From the IMG/VR virus record IMGVR_UViG_3300037258_001211, positions 1 to 54,253 of that record: 54,253 nt of DNA. One strand, 5' to 3'. The translations under genes and the position numbers were made by a program. The notes beneath the pieces are model-generated. The model was not told the origin of the DNA. It was given only the letters and a program-made list of their open reading frames with translations, and did not search any database. The stretch's first letter is position 1, and every line of letters begins with the position of its first letter. This document shows, piece by piece, positions 14,809 to 23,221 of the stretch. This stretch comes from a virus.

Positions 14809-15554
14809 CAGAGCTGCCCGTAAGGCGCGGAGCCGATCTTCGTGTAGTAGCGAAGAGAGGCCCTATTCGTAGCGAAATTCGAGAATCCGGAGAGCAACGT
14901 CGTCGCGGCGTTGAGCGGGGCAGCTTGGCCGGCACGATTGCCCTGGAATAGATCGATCGATCCTTGGTATTGATCGGCTTGCGCGCGAGACTGGCCGTTG
15001 TAGAGCGCCGTGAGAGCGTTGTAATCGCCCTGTTGCGCCACCTGACCTTCGACGTTCAAGACGCTGGGATCGGTTGCCGAACCGCCCGACGCGGCGGAAA
15101 TCGCCTGATCGCGCGACAGCGTGAATTGGGTTTGCCGATTGGTCTGTTCCTGCTGGCGCTGGGCAGCCGCCGCGTCCTGGTTGGCTTTCTGCTGAAGCGC
15201 TTCGTTCTGGGCCTGTCCCAGCTCTTCCTGATATTTGCCTTGGTCTAGCGCGGATTTCGCCGACAGAGCCGTGCCGCCGATATTGGCGATCGCGCCAAGT
15301 GTGCCGAGAGAGGGAAGTGCAATTGCGGCCGCCGGAACCAGTGATGCGGCTGCAGCTGATCCCGCCGCTGCACCAAAACTCGCCAAACTTACGGGCGCCA
15401 AGGTCGCCGCACCTGCAGACCCCGCCGCGCCAGCCAGCCCCGCCAATTCCCCGATGCCAAAATCATGACAGAGGCTCGGCGGTTCATACCCATCCGCGAC
15501 GGGCATCCCGAGGTCGAGGCTATGCTTGATCAGGCGGAAAAATCGCATTTCCAC
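14808..15554 (-). CDS. Internal virion protein, T7 gp14 position
   Basis: 248 aa. After a short N-terminus comes a long Ala/Gly-rich hydrophobic region (about residues 35-100, GELAGLAGAAGSAGAATL...), then a Gln-rich coiled coil (about 100-145), then a polar C-terminus. This matches gp14-like ejection proteins, which insert in the outer membrane as the distal channel. Start is uncertain: ATG 15554 overlaps the upstream gene by 25 bases; ATG 15506 would remove 16 residues. Confidence 0.7.
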   Translation of the reverse strand: MEMRFFRLIKHSLDLGMPVADGYEPPSLCHDFGIGELAGLAGAAGSAGAATLAPVSLASFGAAAGSAAAASLVPAAAIALPSLGTLGAIANIGGTALSAKSALDQGKYQEELGQAQNEALQQKANQDAAAAQRQQEQTNRQTQFTLSRDQAISAASGGSATDPSVLNVEGQVAQQGDYNALTALYNGQSRAQADQYQGSIDLFQGNRAGQAAPLNAATTLLSGFSNFATNRASLRYYTKIGSAPYGQL

Positions 15555-15931
15555 ACAGGGCGCCCATCGTCAGCAGGAGGAAGGGAGAGATCTGGAGCAA
15601 AACCAAGACGGCGAAGCCAGCGTTCGGCGCCCGCGATCCGGTCGCTGCAATAAGCGTGGACAGCGAGCGCACCGTGGGTTTTCAGCCCAGCAATCCAACC
15701 CGATACGGCGCGATGAATGAGGAAGGCGGAGATCGGCCCTCGCGTATCGACCCATGCCCACAGCCTGCCGTATTCGTCGCGGCTGATGATGCCGATCCCG
15801 ATCAACTGCCCATCCTGTTCGACGACTTCACCCCACCAATCGACGCACCAGCGAGGATCCGGATCTCGGCCCGAATAGGCGCGGAAATCATCAGGGTTTG
15901 CCGGGCGGAGGATCTGGCGGGTTCGGCTCAT
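15530..15931 (-). CDS. GNAT-fold-like protein in the T7 gp13 position
   Basis: 133 aa. Strand/helix pattern of a short acetyltransferase-like fold: WCVDWWGEVVEQDGQLIGIGIISRDEYGRLWAWVDTRG, a helix with ISAFLIHRAVSGWI, then YCSDRIAGAERWLRRLGF, a classic late GNAT segment. It overlaps tail tubular B by 41 bases and lies before the gp14-like gene, as gene 13 does in T7, whose product is needed to assemble the internal core. I infer an assembly role and not enzymatic acetylation. Confidence 0.6.
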   Translation of the reverse strand: MSRTRQILRPANPDDFRAYSGRDPDPRWCVDWWGEVVEQDGQLIGIGIISRDEYGRLWAWVDTRGPISAFLIHRAVSGWIAGLKTHGALAVHAYCSDRIAGAERWLRRLGFAPDLSLPPADDGRPVWKCDFSA

Positions 15932-18614
15932 TGGTCCCCATCTGCAACACCAGCGCCATCAGCGTGCAGGGATAAGGGCTCTGCACCTGCACGCAGACGC
16001 GCGCATCGCTGTCCCAGCCGCCGTTAAACGAACCGGGGACCACATCAAAAGCGGTTAGCACCTCGGTTCCCACGAGCGGGCGCCCTTTGTAAGTCGCCGG
16101 CAATCCGGTCATCGTCGTGAAGTCGCGGCCGATCCGGACGCCTTTCCACCCGACATCGGCCATGACGAGCCCAACCCGCGAGACACGTTTCTGCATTTCA
16201 AGCGGGGTGCCACGCTCGGCCGCAAAGGCGAGTTTCCCCGTCTTTAGCTGAGCCGTGTAGGGGAGCCCGACAACCGCATTCGAGACGGCGGTTGAGAGCC
16301 CGGTGATCTGCCCACCAGTGACCGTTTTTGGCGCATCAGCGGTGACGATAGGCTTGCCATCGCCCCATACCACGACCTCTTTGCCTTCAAGATGCGAAAG
16401 CCCCGTGATCGTCGTCGTCGGAGAGCCTGAATAGACGATATGACTGTCGATCGTCTTGCTCAGCGTCCCGCCCACGCATTCGGTGCGCTTCGCCAGCTTT
16501 TCGACATAGCGCTTGGTCGTTCCGCTGATCGTGCGGGCGACGATGAAGTAAACGTCGTCTTCGTCCGATCCTGGCAGTACCGCGACGCGCTCGATCAACC
16601 CGTCTGTCGATACCGGCGTCCACGCCACGACATCGTCATCGACATCATAGGTCAGGACCGCACAGGTCCCATCACCGAGAACGCACCAAATCCGCGTATC
16701 GGGGTAACGCTGAACCGCGATATCGACCACGCCGGCTGCGCACATCTCCTGTTTGAGCCGGGTCAGCTCCCGTGGGGTATAATCAGTCTGCTGGATCGTA
16801 AAACTGAGTTCGAATACGCGTTGGTCGTCGCGGCCAACATGGATGATATTTTGATCGACCTTGATCGGCCGCACTTTTGCGGTGCCTTTTGTGGAGCACG
16901 CACGGGCGACAAAAGCAGTGGGAGTCAGTTCCTCATCAAAAGCCGAAGCGCGGATCGAGACAGCTTGGGTCGACGTTCCGCCAAGCAGCCGCTGAACCGA
17001 GATCAGCCAACGGAGTCCATCCGCGCCGCCCGTGGCAATCGTCCGATCGATGGGGCCGCTATCTCCAATGGTCGCGGCGTCGAAACTGTCGAACGCGTCC
17101 GATACAGAAGCATCAAGCGATATGCCGGTGCCCCATGCCAACCGTCCTTCATGGAGTGCCACCGCCCCGGGCCAGCCGCGAAAATCAGACCATTCTCCCT
17201 CCGACCATTGCGCGGTCGGGTTCGTCGAGCCGAATTGCGCGAGGACATCGGCGGTTGCGGAAACGCCGCTGGCAACTGCGGTAATCCGCGCAATCCCAGT
17301 CTGACTGGCACTGACATAGGAAAGTTCAGTGATCGCCGCGCCGCTGGTATAATCGCCTGTCTTGATGCCGAGCCGGTAAAAGATGATCTGATTGTCGAGG
17401 GTGTCATCGAATGATTCAGAGGTCGGGGCCGTCCAGGTTTTTACATCGCTCCAACTGCCGATTGCCCCGATCGAGCGCTGCAACGTGATCGTCGCTGAGA
17501 ATGTCCCAGAGATAAAGATTGCGAAGACGCGCTGGGAAGCGCCACCTCCGATGCCAGCCGTGTTGCTTAGACCGGCGACACGGATAGGATCGCCGAATTC
17601 GTTCTCGGCCCCTAAAGTCGCCACGGCAGCTTCGCCCGGCTGTACGAGTTGAAAGAGCGCTCCTACATGTCCTGACATGAAAATGTCACGGGTTGCCGTC
17701 AGCGTTACCGAGCCGTGGACATCGGAGGGCGAGATTTGCGCAGAGGTCTGGTTTGCAAGTCGGAACGGGCCGTCAGAGGCCAGATAAAGGGAAATTCCCC
17801 ACGATCTGGAATCCGATGCATGTCGCTCAATGCGTCGCTGCTGAACCCCATCGCAGGCGACGAAGACGACATCTTCCGACTGGTCGTAGCGGATCAGATC
17901 GAAATCGGTCCACGGCACAGGGATCGACACCGGCCCGGCACCCTCGACATTGATGCTATCAACCAAAGCCGCAAAGGCATCGTCGGCGCCGAGCCGGATC
18001 GTGAAATCCCCTGTTGGGGTAAAAGCAAAGCTATAGGTGCCCGGAAGCAATGATACGCTGAGGTAGGTTCCGTCGCCGGCTGATGTGCCGACCGTCAGGG
18101 AAACAGTGCCGTGCGCGATCACCACCCTCAAGGCATGCTCGACGCCCGTTTGGCTGACTGTGACCGCTTGGTCCCGATAGGCGAAATTCGTTCCAGTCCC
18201 GACGAGCGACAGCATGCCCGGCGAAACCCAGGAGCTCGTGGCGCCGGACTCGTTAGAATTGGTCCAGCCCGTCAGATCGGAAGTGAAATTGCCGTTTGTG
18301 ACCGCCGCACTGACCGCAACGCGGCTCACCCATTCGTCATCGACGAGGAACTGCATCCCGGCCGATGTGACGACAAACAGCGTCTTATGCGTCTCGTCGA
18401 AATAGAACTCGCCGAGCCACCCCGCTGCGTCTCCAGCCACCTCAACGATCATCGCCGTGCCGGGCCGCACCATCGTCGGCCCCAGCACATGTGGAAGCCA
18501 GTTAAGCTGTGACTCGCAGGCGATCTTGATCTTGGCGAGATCGATGCGGGCCAGCGCGAGGCGCGACACCTCCCCAGCATTGAGGCTGGCTAATAAAATT
18601 TCCTGATCAGCCAT
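15891..18614 (-). CDS. Tail tubular protein B (nozzle)
   Basis: 907 aa. The opening is characteristic: LNAGEVSRLALARIDLAKIK, then SQLNWLPHVLGPTMVRPGT at about residues 36-54, as in T7 gp12-like nozzle proteins. The rest is beta-rich with many S/T/G repeats and a jelly-roll-like middle (about 100-230) that may be a carbohydrate-binding-like insertion. It would form the hexameric tail nozzle. ATG 18614 directly follows the tubular A stop. Proline-rich C-terminus. Longer than T7 gp12 (about 790 aa). Confidence 0.85.
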   Translation of the reverse strand: MADQEILLASLNAGEVSRLALARIDLAKIKIACESQLNWLPHVLGPTMVRPGTAMIVEVAGDAAGWLGEFYFDETHKTLFVVTSAGMQFLVDDEWVSRVAVSAAVTNGNFTSDLTGWTNSNESGATSSWVSPGMLSLVGTGTNFAYRDQAVTVSQTGVEHALRVVIAHGTVSLTVGTSAGDGTYLSVSLLPGTYSFAFTPTGDFTIRLGADDAFAALVDSINVEGAGPVSIPVPWTDFDLIRYDQSEDVVFVACDGVQQRRIERHASDSRSWGISLYLASDGPFRLANQTSAQISPSDVHGSVTLTATRDIFMSGHVGALFQLVQPGEAAVATLGAENEFGDPIRVAGLSNTAGIGGGASQRVFAIFISGTFSATITLQRSIGAIGSWSDVKTWTAPTSESFDDTLDNQIIFYRLGIKTGDYTSGAAITELSYVSASQTGIARITAVASGVSATADVLAQFGSTNPTAQWSEGEWSDFRGWPGAVALHEGRLAWGTGISLDASVSDAFDSFDAATIGDSGPIDRTIATGGADGLRWLISVQRLLGGTSTQAVSIRASAFDEELTPTAFVARACSTKGTAKVRPIKVDQNIIHVGRDDQRVFELSFTIQQTDYTPRELTRLKQEMCAAGVVDIAVQRYPDTRIWCVLGDGTCAVLTYDVDDDVVAWTPVSTDGLIERVAVLPGSDEDDVYFIVARTISGTTKRYVEKLAKRTECVGGTLSKTIDSHIVYSGSPTTTITGLSHLEGKEVVVWGDGKPIVTADAPKTVTGGQITGLSTAVSNAVVGLPYTAQLKTGKLAFAAERGTPLEMQKRVSRVGLVMADVGWKGVRIGRDFTTMTGLPATYKGRPLVGTEVLTAFDVVPGSFNGGWDSDARVCVQVQSPYPCTLMALVLQMGTNEPNPPDPPPGKP

Positions 18615-20213
18615 TTACGGGATTTCGCCGGGCAACAGGATATCGATGAAGTCCTGGGAGCGGCGACTGTATCGGGCGCTCACAAACCGTCCGGATTTCT
18701 TGACCCGGGGCATGTCGCGCTCGTCATCGAGCGACTCGGCCTGGCGACATTGGAGCTGGAAGAATTCGAGCTTTTCCTTTGCCGCCGCCGCCATCTTCGG
18801 GTCTTGACGGGCTTCCAAATGCTGAAGCCACGCCAGCACGGCATCGCGGAAGTTCGATGACCATTTGGTCGAGTCCAGCCCGCGTCGGGTCAGATAGCGG
18901 AGCACGATCGGGGTGAAGTTCGCGTGGATCGCCCCGTTTTCCTCGCGGTAATCGACATCCTGCCAGATCGGCCGGAAGCCATTGAGCCACGGGAAATAGG
19001 CTCGCACGGTCCGGACCCAATCGCTCGGCAACGGCATCCGATAGCCATATCCGGGAGACGGCGCTCCATCGAACGACAAATCATCGGGGTTAGCGTCTGC
19101 GGCGAGGCTTACCGTATCGATGCAGAACCGCCAGCGCGCCTTTTCGAGCGCCATGCGCACGGCCTGCATGAACTGACCGGACAACTGAAACCGCAGCCAG
19201 TCATCAACGCCGAGACTGTGCGCCTCTAACGCGTCGGCGAGGAGCTTCTGATAAGCCACCCCTTTCGTCTGGGTCGCCTCTGGCTTCTGCCCGTCGTCCT
19301 CGTCGTCATCCTGCCATTCGAGATAGGCTTGGACGGCTTGAAGGACGAGTTCGGGCCATTTGGTCGTGTCGAGCGCGTCGGTCGAGAGATACCGGGCCGT
19401 AAAGGCTTCCCGATCGGTGCTCCAGTCTCGCGCATCCTCACGGATGTTGATCGGACAGTCCTGCCCGTCGATCCCGATGTAAAGCGCGTGGGTCCGCATC
19501 CAATCGGTCGGCAGAGCAAACCGATAGGGAAACCCGTCGTCGGGATCGGATGTGCTCTGTTCGGTGATCGCAACCGTCTTTACCGCTCCGGGGAAAGTCC
19601 AGAACCCTTGCGCGATCACCGTCCGCGAAGCGCGCAGGAACGCGCTGGTCCGCTGGTAGGCGAGCCATTCTTCCTCGGCGATCGCATCGAGCCGGATCGC
19701 TTCCGGCAGGATCGACGAGAACAGCTGCGACATCCGCGCCGGCGCTGATCGTTCCCCCGTCACCCGCTCCGCGACCATGAAAGCGAGGTACGCGGCGGCG
19801 GCTTGGGAGAAGTGCGGCGGCCAATTCGCCACGGCAGGGTCCGCATAGGTGCTCGACACGTACCGGATCACCGGGGCAACGGCGATATTGACCGAGACCG
19901 CCGATCCCTGCTCGGTCAGATCGAACGGCAATTCGCGCCCACTCTGGTCGATGAAGATCGCATGGGTGCGTAGCCAATCGGTCGGCAGCGGATAGGCCGT
20001 CGTGTAGCCTGGCACCGGAGTCGCCGAGCCAGACATCACGACGGTTTTGAGCGCGAAGCGCCACGGTGCCTGGCTGAGTACGAACGCGATCGCGTCTGCC
20101 CAAGCGTCGTCAAGCGCGTATCGGCTCTCGACATCATCCGTAAGCGCCGCCAGCCGCGCATCCGCGAGGTTGCGGAGCGCTTCCTGATAGATCGAGAGCT
20201 TGGTCGCGGCCAC
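18615..20213 (-). CDS. Tail tubular protein A with three tandem repeats
   Basis: 532 aa, against about 200 aa for T7 gp11. Three homologous units of roughly 160 residues are visible. Aligned markers: WRF at 51, WTF at 205, WRF at 361; LPTDW at 76, LPTDW at 234, LPSDW at 395; RY..S/T......W followed by an Ala-rich helix at 117, 274 and 439. Gp11 forms a 12-subunit adaptor ring under the portal; a triple protein could fill it with four chains, or two repeats may have diverged to other roles. It sits just before tubular B as expected. The C-terminus carries an extra basic tail (RVKKSGRFVSARYSRRSQ). Confidence 0.85.
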   Translation of the reverse strand: MAATKLSIYQEALRNLADARLAALTDDVESRYALDDAWADAIAFVLSQAPWRFALKTVVMSGSATPVPGYTTAYPLPTDWLRTHAIFIDQSGRELPFDLTEQGSAVSVNIAVAPVIRYVSSTYADPAVANWPPHFSQAAAAYLAFMVAERVTGERSAPARMSQLFSSILPEAIRLDAIAEEEWLAYQRTSAFLRASRTVIAQGFWTFPGAVKTVAITEQSTSDPDDGFPYRFALPTDWMRTHALYIGIDGQDCPINIREDARDWSTDREAFTARYLSTDALDTTKWPELVLQAVQAYLEWQDDDEDDGQKPEATQTKGVAYQKLLADALEAHSLGVDDWLRFQLSGQFMQAVRMALEKARWRFCIDTVSLAADANPDDLSFDGAPSPGYGYRMPLPSDWVRTVRAYFPWLNGFRPIWQDVDYREENGAIHANFTPIVLRYLTRRGLDSTKWSSNFRDAVLAWLQHLEARQDPKMAAAAKEKLEFFQLQCRQAESLDDERDMPRVKKSGRFVSARYSRRSQDFIDILLPGEIP

Positions 20214-20216
20214 GGA

Positions 20217-20669
20217 TTATGCCGCTCGGCTCTGCTTTGCGGCTTTGATCTCAGCGAGCTTCGCCATCGCCGCGTCGCGCGAGGGGAAATCCCGCTCGAT
20301 CAGGTTCTTGCCGCGATCGATGATGCGAAACCGATGCGTCGGACCACCCCACTCGATGATATATCCGTCCGGGTCGGCTTTCTCGCTCTCCACCGTGGAG
20401 ACGGCGCTGGTCGTCACGCGCAGCACGCGCACATGCGCCCAGAAAAAGCGCGGATCGACGGCCGTCACGCGGACATCCATATCGAGCGTCCCGTCCTCGG
20501 TCACGATCTCGATCCGATCGTTCACCTTCAGCCGACGCGCGACGAACTGCCAGAATTCGGGGTTCTGCACGTCCTCGGCGGTAAACCCGGCCGGCACGGA
20601 GACAAAAAACACGGTCGTCTCGGTTTCCTGGCGAGCGAGCCGGGTCGGCAGTTTGCTGAGCGTGAGCAT
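20217..20669 (-). CDS. Phage protein of the head-tail region, function unknown
   Basis: 150 aa from ATG 20669, with CAGGAG 7 bases upstream. Beta-rich middle (RIEIVTEDGTLDMDVRVTAVD), then FRIIDRGKNLIERDFPSRDAAMAKL and a lysine-rich helix at the end. Lies between the capsid-linked 87-aa gene, from which a strong terminator separates it, and tail tubular A. Perhaps a head-tail accessory protein; no family recognised. Confidence 0.6.
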   Translation of the reverse strand: MLTLSKLPTRLARQETETTVFFVSVPAGFTAEDVQNPEFWQFVARRLKVNDRIEIVTEDGTLDMDVRVTAVDPRFFWAHVRVLRVTTSAVSTVESEKADPDGYIIEWGGPTHRFRIIDRGKNLIERDFPSRDAAMAKLAEIKAAKQSRAA

Positions 20670-20681
20670 GGGCTCTCCTGT

Positions 20682-20711
20682 GAAGAAAAGGCGGAGCCCG
20701 AAGGCCCCGCC
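20682..20711 (-). terminator. Strong intrinsic terminator with UUCG loop
   Basis: Read on the minus strand: GGCGGGGCC-TTCG-GGCTCCGCC (one G-U pair) followed by TTTTCTTC. A nine-pair stem, a cUUCGg tetraloop and a T-rich tail make this the clearest terminator in the window. It sits after the capsid module. Confidence 0.85.
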
Positions 20712-20719
20712 CACTTTCG

Positions 20720-20983
20720 TTACTCGGCGATCACGACTCCGGTCGAGGACATCGTATCGCCGCTCGACGTGACCGTGAGGATATTCGCCATCGTGGTCGC
20801 CGGGGTCGTGGTGTCGACGACATAGACCACATCGCGGACATTCATCCCCCGGGCCAAGGCGTCGGTGATGAAGTGTGACGCTTTGACCGTCGCGAAGGTG
20901 TCGGCGCTCTTGTAGACCCAGACCTTGAACCCCCCGTTCGTGGTCTGGTTGAGAATGCTCAGATTGTTGCCGTCATAAGCCAT
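20720..20983 (-). CDS. Small capsid-adjacent phage protein
   Basis: 87 aa starting MAYDGNNLS, with GGFKVWVYKSADTF, a helix ASHFITDALARGMNVRDVV, then YVVDTTTPATTM and a C-terminal strand. The pattern resembles small proteins encoded just after major capsid genes in other phages; role unknown, possibly head decoration. GAAAGG precedes the ATG. Hairpins on both sides could adjust its expression level. Confidence 0.65.
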   Translation of the reverse strand: MAYDGNNLSILNQTTNGGFKVWVYKSADTFATVKASHFITDALARGMNVRDVVYVVDTTTPATTMANILTVTSSGDTMSSTGVVIAE

Positions 20984-21009
20984 CGATTTGGCCTTTCATG
21001 CAAAGAGGA

Positions 21010-21031
21010 AGGCCCCACCGGAGCGGGGCCT
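21010..21031 (-). terminator. Terminator-like hairpin after capsid gene
   Basis: AGGCCCC/GGGGCCT with an 8-base loop; on the minus strand it is followed by TCCTCTTTG. Directly after the major capsid stop. Likely a partial terminator or mRNA end-stabiliser. Confidence 0.65.
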
Positions 21032-21037
21032 CCGGTG

Positions 21038-21880
21038 TTACGAGTAGGCGGAATCGTCGTGCGTGAACTTGATGATCCCGGAGTTCTGCAGAAGCGCAGC
21101 GCCGTGGTACACCTTGTGCAGCACGTAGCTCGCATCCTCGCCCGGCACCTGGCCGATCTCCGCAGACACGCCGCTCGGGCTGATGGTGTGACCCATCGCG
21201 TTCCGGTGCCATGCGAGGCAGGTGCAGGCGCTCGTGCCCACCCCGGTCAGGCCCGGATGTTCCGCCCAGTTGATCCCCATCCAGTATTTCCACATGCCCT
21301 GGACCGGGATGCCGTTCTGCATCGAGCCGCCGGTGTCGCTGTAGTTGACATTGGCGAACGACGTGATGTCGGTCATGTAGGCGAACGCGGCATTCGACAG
21401 CGCGCAGAACAGGTTGCCACGATCGGCCTCGCCGGCATGCGCATTGCGCAGCTTGGTCGAGATCGTGTTCGCGACGGTCTTGTTCATCGTGACCGTACCG
21501 GAGATCGAGACCGAGCCAGCGGCGAGCCCCTGGATGATCACGTCGTCGATCTTGCGGTTCATCACGGCGACGCCGTTGTTCCGCATGATCGTCAGCTGGT
21601 CAGACTGCGCGGTGAAGATGTCGAAACCGTTGCGGACCTGCTTGTCGTAGGCCGCCGCGATCGTCACCGGCACCTGGGTCTGCGAGTCATCCGAAACCGG
21701 GATGAGCCCGTTCGACCCGCGCGTCACCGCCGAGCGATTACCGCTGCCGGCAACGAGGAAAACCAGCTGACCACCCTGATTGATGACTTCGCTGGTGACT
21801 GCCTGCCGCAGAAAGCCGGGATTGGCTTCAAAAGCGGCGACATACTGCTCACGATATTTGACTTCTTGAACTGAAGGCAT
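21038..21880 (-). CDS. Major capsid protein
   Basis: 280 aa. It sits after a scaffold gene, has a strong AAAGGAG ribosome site and is followed by a terminator, all typical of the most expressed phage gene. The sequence (MPSVQEVKYREQYVAAFE, FDIFTAQSDQLTIMRNNGVAVMNRKIDDVII, GIPVQGMWKYWMGINWAEHPGL, late HTISPSG) matches the phage_capsid_2-like group found with head-to-tail connector portals. No N-terminal protease-processed delta domain is evident. Confidence 0.8.
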   Translation of the reverse strand: MPSVQEVKYREQYVAAFEANPGFLRQAVTSEVINQGGQLVFLVAGSGNRSAVTRGSNGLIPVSDDSQTQVPVTIAAAYDKQVRNGFDIFTAQSDQLTIMRNNGVAVMNRKIDDVIIQGLAAGSVSISGTVTMNKTVANTISTKLRNAHAGEADRGNLFCALSNAAFAYMTDITSFANVNYSDTGGSMQNGIPVQGMWKYWMGINWAEHPGLTGVGTSACTCLAWHRNAMGHTISPSGVSAEIGQVPGEDASYVLHKVYHGAALLQNSGIIKFTHDDSAYS

Positions 21881-21920
21881 GGCCCTTGCTCCTTTTGAGG
21901 GGCGTTGCAGGGCCGTCCGA

Positions 21921-22060
21921 TCGGGTTGTCCGCTGTCACAGGGTCAATGCGGGTTGTCGGCAAGAGGCCGAGGCCGCGACCGCGTTCTTGCGGGTGCGTC
22001 ACTTCTGGCGGGTTAGGTGTTGGTCGGGTTGCCGGTGCCGCTCACGCGGGTTGTCGGCGG
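21921..22060. repeat. Four short CGGGTTG repeats between scaffold and capsid genes
   Basis: Near-identical units TCGGGTTGTCCG (21921), GCGGGTTGTCGG (21949), TCGGGTTGCCGG (22024) and GCGGGTTGTCGG (22046) lie in a 189-base gap without coding pattern. On the minus strand, the transcript strand, they read CCGACAACCCG. They may form mRNA structure or bind a protein in the capsid leader. Confidence 0.5.
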
Positions 22061-22069
22061 GTGAAATTC

Positions 22070-23044
22070 TCAGGCCGCGCGGCCACGTTCCTCGCGCCGC
22101 AGCCGGGCCGTATAAAGCTCGTCAAGCCGGGCGTCTTCCGACTTGCTCAGCTTCGTAGTGACGGCTTTCTTGTTGAGGTCGGCGATCTCTTCATCGATCG
22201 ACTTGCCGCCGCCGGCACCATCGCCGCCGATCAGCGCCTCGTCATCCGCATAGGATCGCGCCATCGCGACGATACCTTTGACGAACGGGGCGTAATTGCC
22301 GATCTGCACTCCGCTGGGGAGCCGTGCGCTGAGCACCTGTTCCAGCGCTTCATCCGACCCCTCGAAATGCTTGGCGAGGAATTCCTGCGCGAGCCCCATG
22401 TTGCGGGTGTACTCGCGGCCCTTCCACTCGCCCCGAAGCTCGGCGATGCTGCTGAGGTTCGCCTCCTGTGCGGAACTTCCGAACTCGGCGCGGGTCTCGC
22501 CCATCCGCTTCATGTAGAAGTCGAACGCGGCTTTCGCGGCAGCCGGCGGTACATGCGCCGCCTTCATGTGCTGTTGGAACGCGGCGAGCGTCGCGGTATC
22601 GGCCTCGGTCGCGCCCATCTCCTGCGGGAACGAGAGCTTGTAGCCTTCGGGCGCCTCGGGGATGCCCATCTGCTTGTCATAAGCCGCGACCTCTTCCGGC
22701 GTCGCATCTTCGGGCAGAGCGGGCGACCCACTGGTCAGCCGCTTTTGCAGATCGCGGTAGGATTTGGAGAAGTTCTCCGGGCTCGCGAACCGCTTCAGAT
22801 GGCGGAGCGCCGCGTCGTCGCTGCCGGCCAGAGCTTCGCGCCAGTCCTCGCGCCACGATACGGGGTGCTCGCCTTCGGTTGCCTCAGTGCCGCCGCCCAG
22901 TGCGGTAGCCTCGGCACCCGTAGCGGCCGGAGCACCTTCCGTACTAGCGGGAGGCGCTTCGCCTCCGCCGCCGGCATTGCCATCGCCCTCGGTCGTAGCA
23001 AAACACAGGCGCGGTGCGCCCCAATCTTTCCAGTCAATCAGCAT
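22070..23044 (-). CDS. Scaffolding (capsid assembly) protein
   Basis: 324 aa, acidic and helix-rich. Residues 20-60 are Gly/Glu/Ala low complexity. The middle has ENFSKSYRDLQKRL, PEDATPEEVAAYDKQMGIPEAPEGYKL, motifs common in phage capsid assembly proteins next to podovirus capsids; the C-terminus is charged helix (EEIADLNKKAVTTKLSKSED). It would shape the procapsid and then leave. The gene order portal, small genes, scaffold, capsid fits. No convincing Shine-Dalgarno before ATG 23044; a hairpin lies there instead. Confidence 0.8.
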   Translation of the reverse strand: MLIDWKDWGAPRLCFATTEGDGNAGGGGEAPPASTEGAPAATGAEATALGGGTEATEGEHPVSWREDWREALAGSDDAALRHLKRFASPENFSKSYRDLQKRLTSGSPALPEDATPEEVAAYDKQMGIPEAPEGYKLSFPQEMGATEADTATLAAFQQHMKAAHVPPAAAKAAFDFYMKRMGETRAEFGSSAQEANLSSIAELRGEWKGREYTRNMGLAQEFLAKHFEGSDEALEQVLSARLPSGVQIGNYAPFVKGIVAMARSYADDEALIGGDGAGGGKSIDEEIADLNKKAVTTKLSKSEDARLDELYTARLRREERGRAA

Positions 23045-23221
23045 GGGAAAGCCCCAAGAAGGTGGGGCGCCTACACAGGTGGCTGCCTGCGACTGCCGAT
23101 GGCCGGCAGCGGATTATTGGTTAATTTGGCAGCGCCTTACGTCCGTGGCTGCGGACGACGGGATAGAAGAGCGGTTATTCGCTAGATGAGCGCCGCTTAG
23201 GTTTGCGATTGTTTATCATGG
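23045..23221. other. 177-base leader of the scaffold gene, with hairpin
   Basis: Gap between the HTH gene and the scaffold gene. It holds GCCCC-aagaaggt-GGGGC (23051-23068), which would place a stem 6 bases before the scaffold start and might gate its translation, and a 14-codon ORF (MINNRKPKRRSSSE, 23175-23219) just after the HTH stop. Confidence 0.4.

Noticed and set aside
21905-23185. 426-codon frame antisense to the scaffold gene
   Set aside because: Shadow frame; the scaffold and the repeat leader explain the region.
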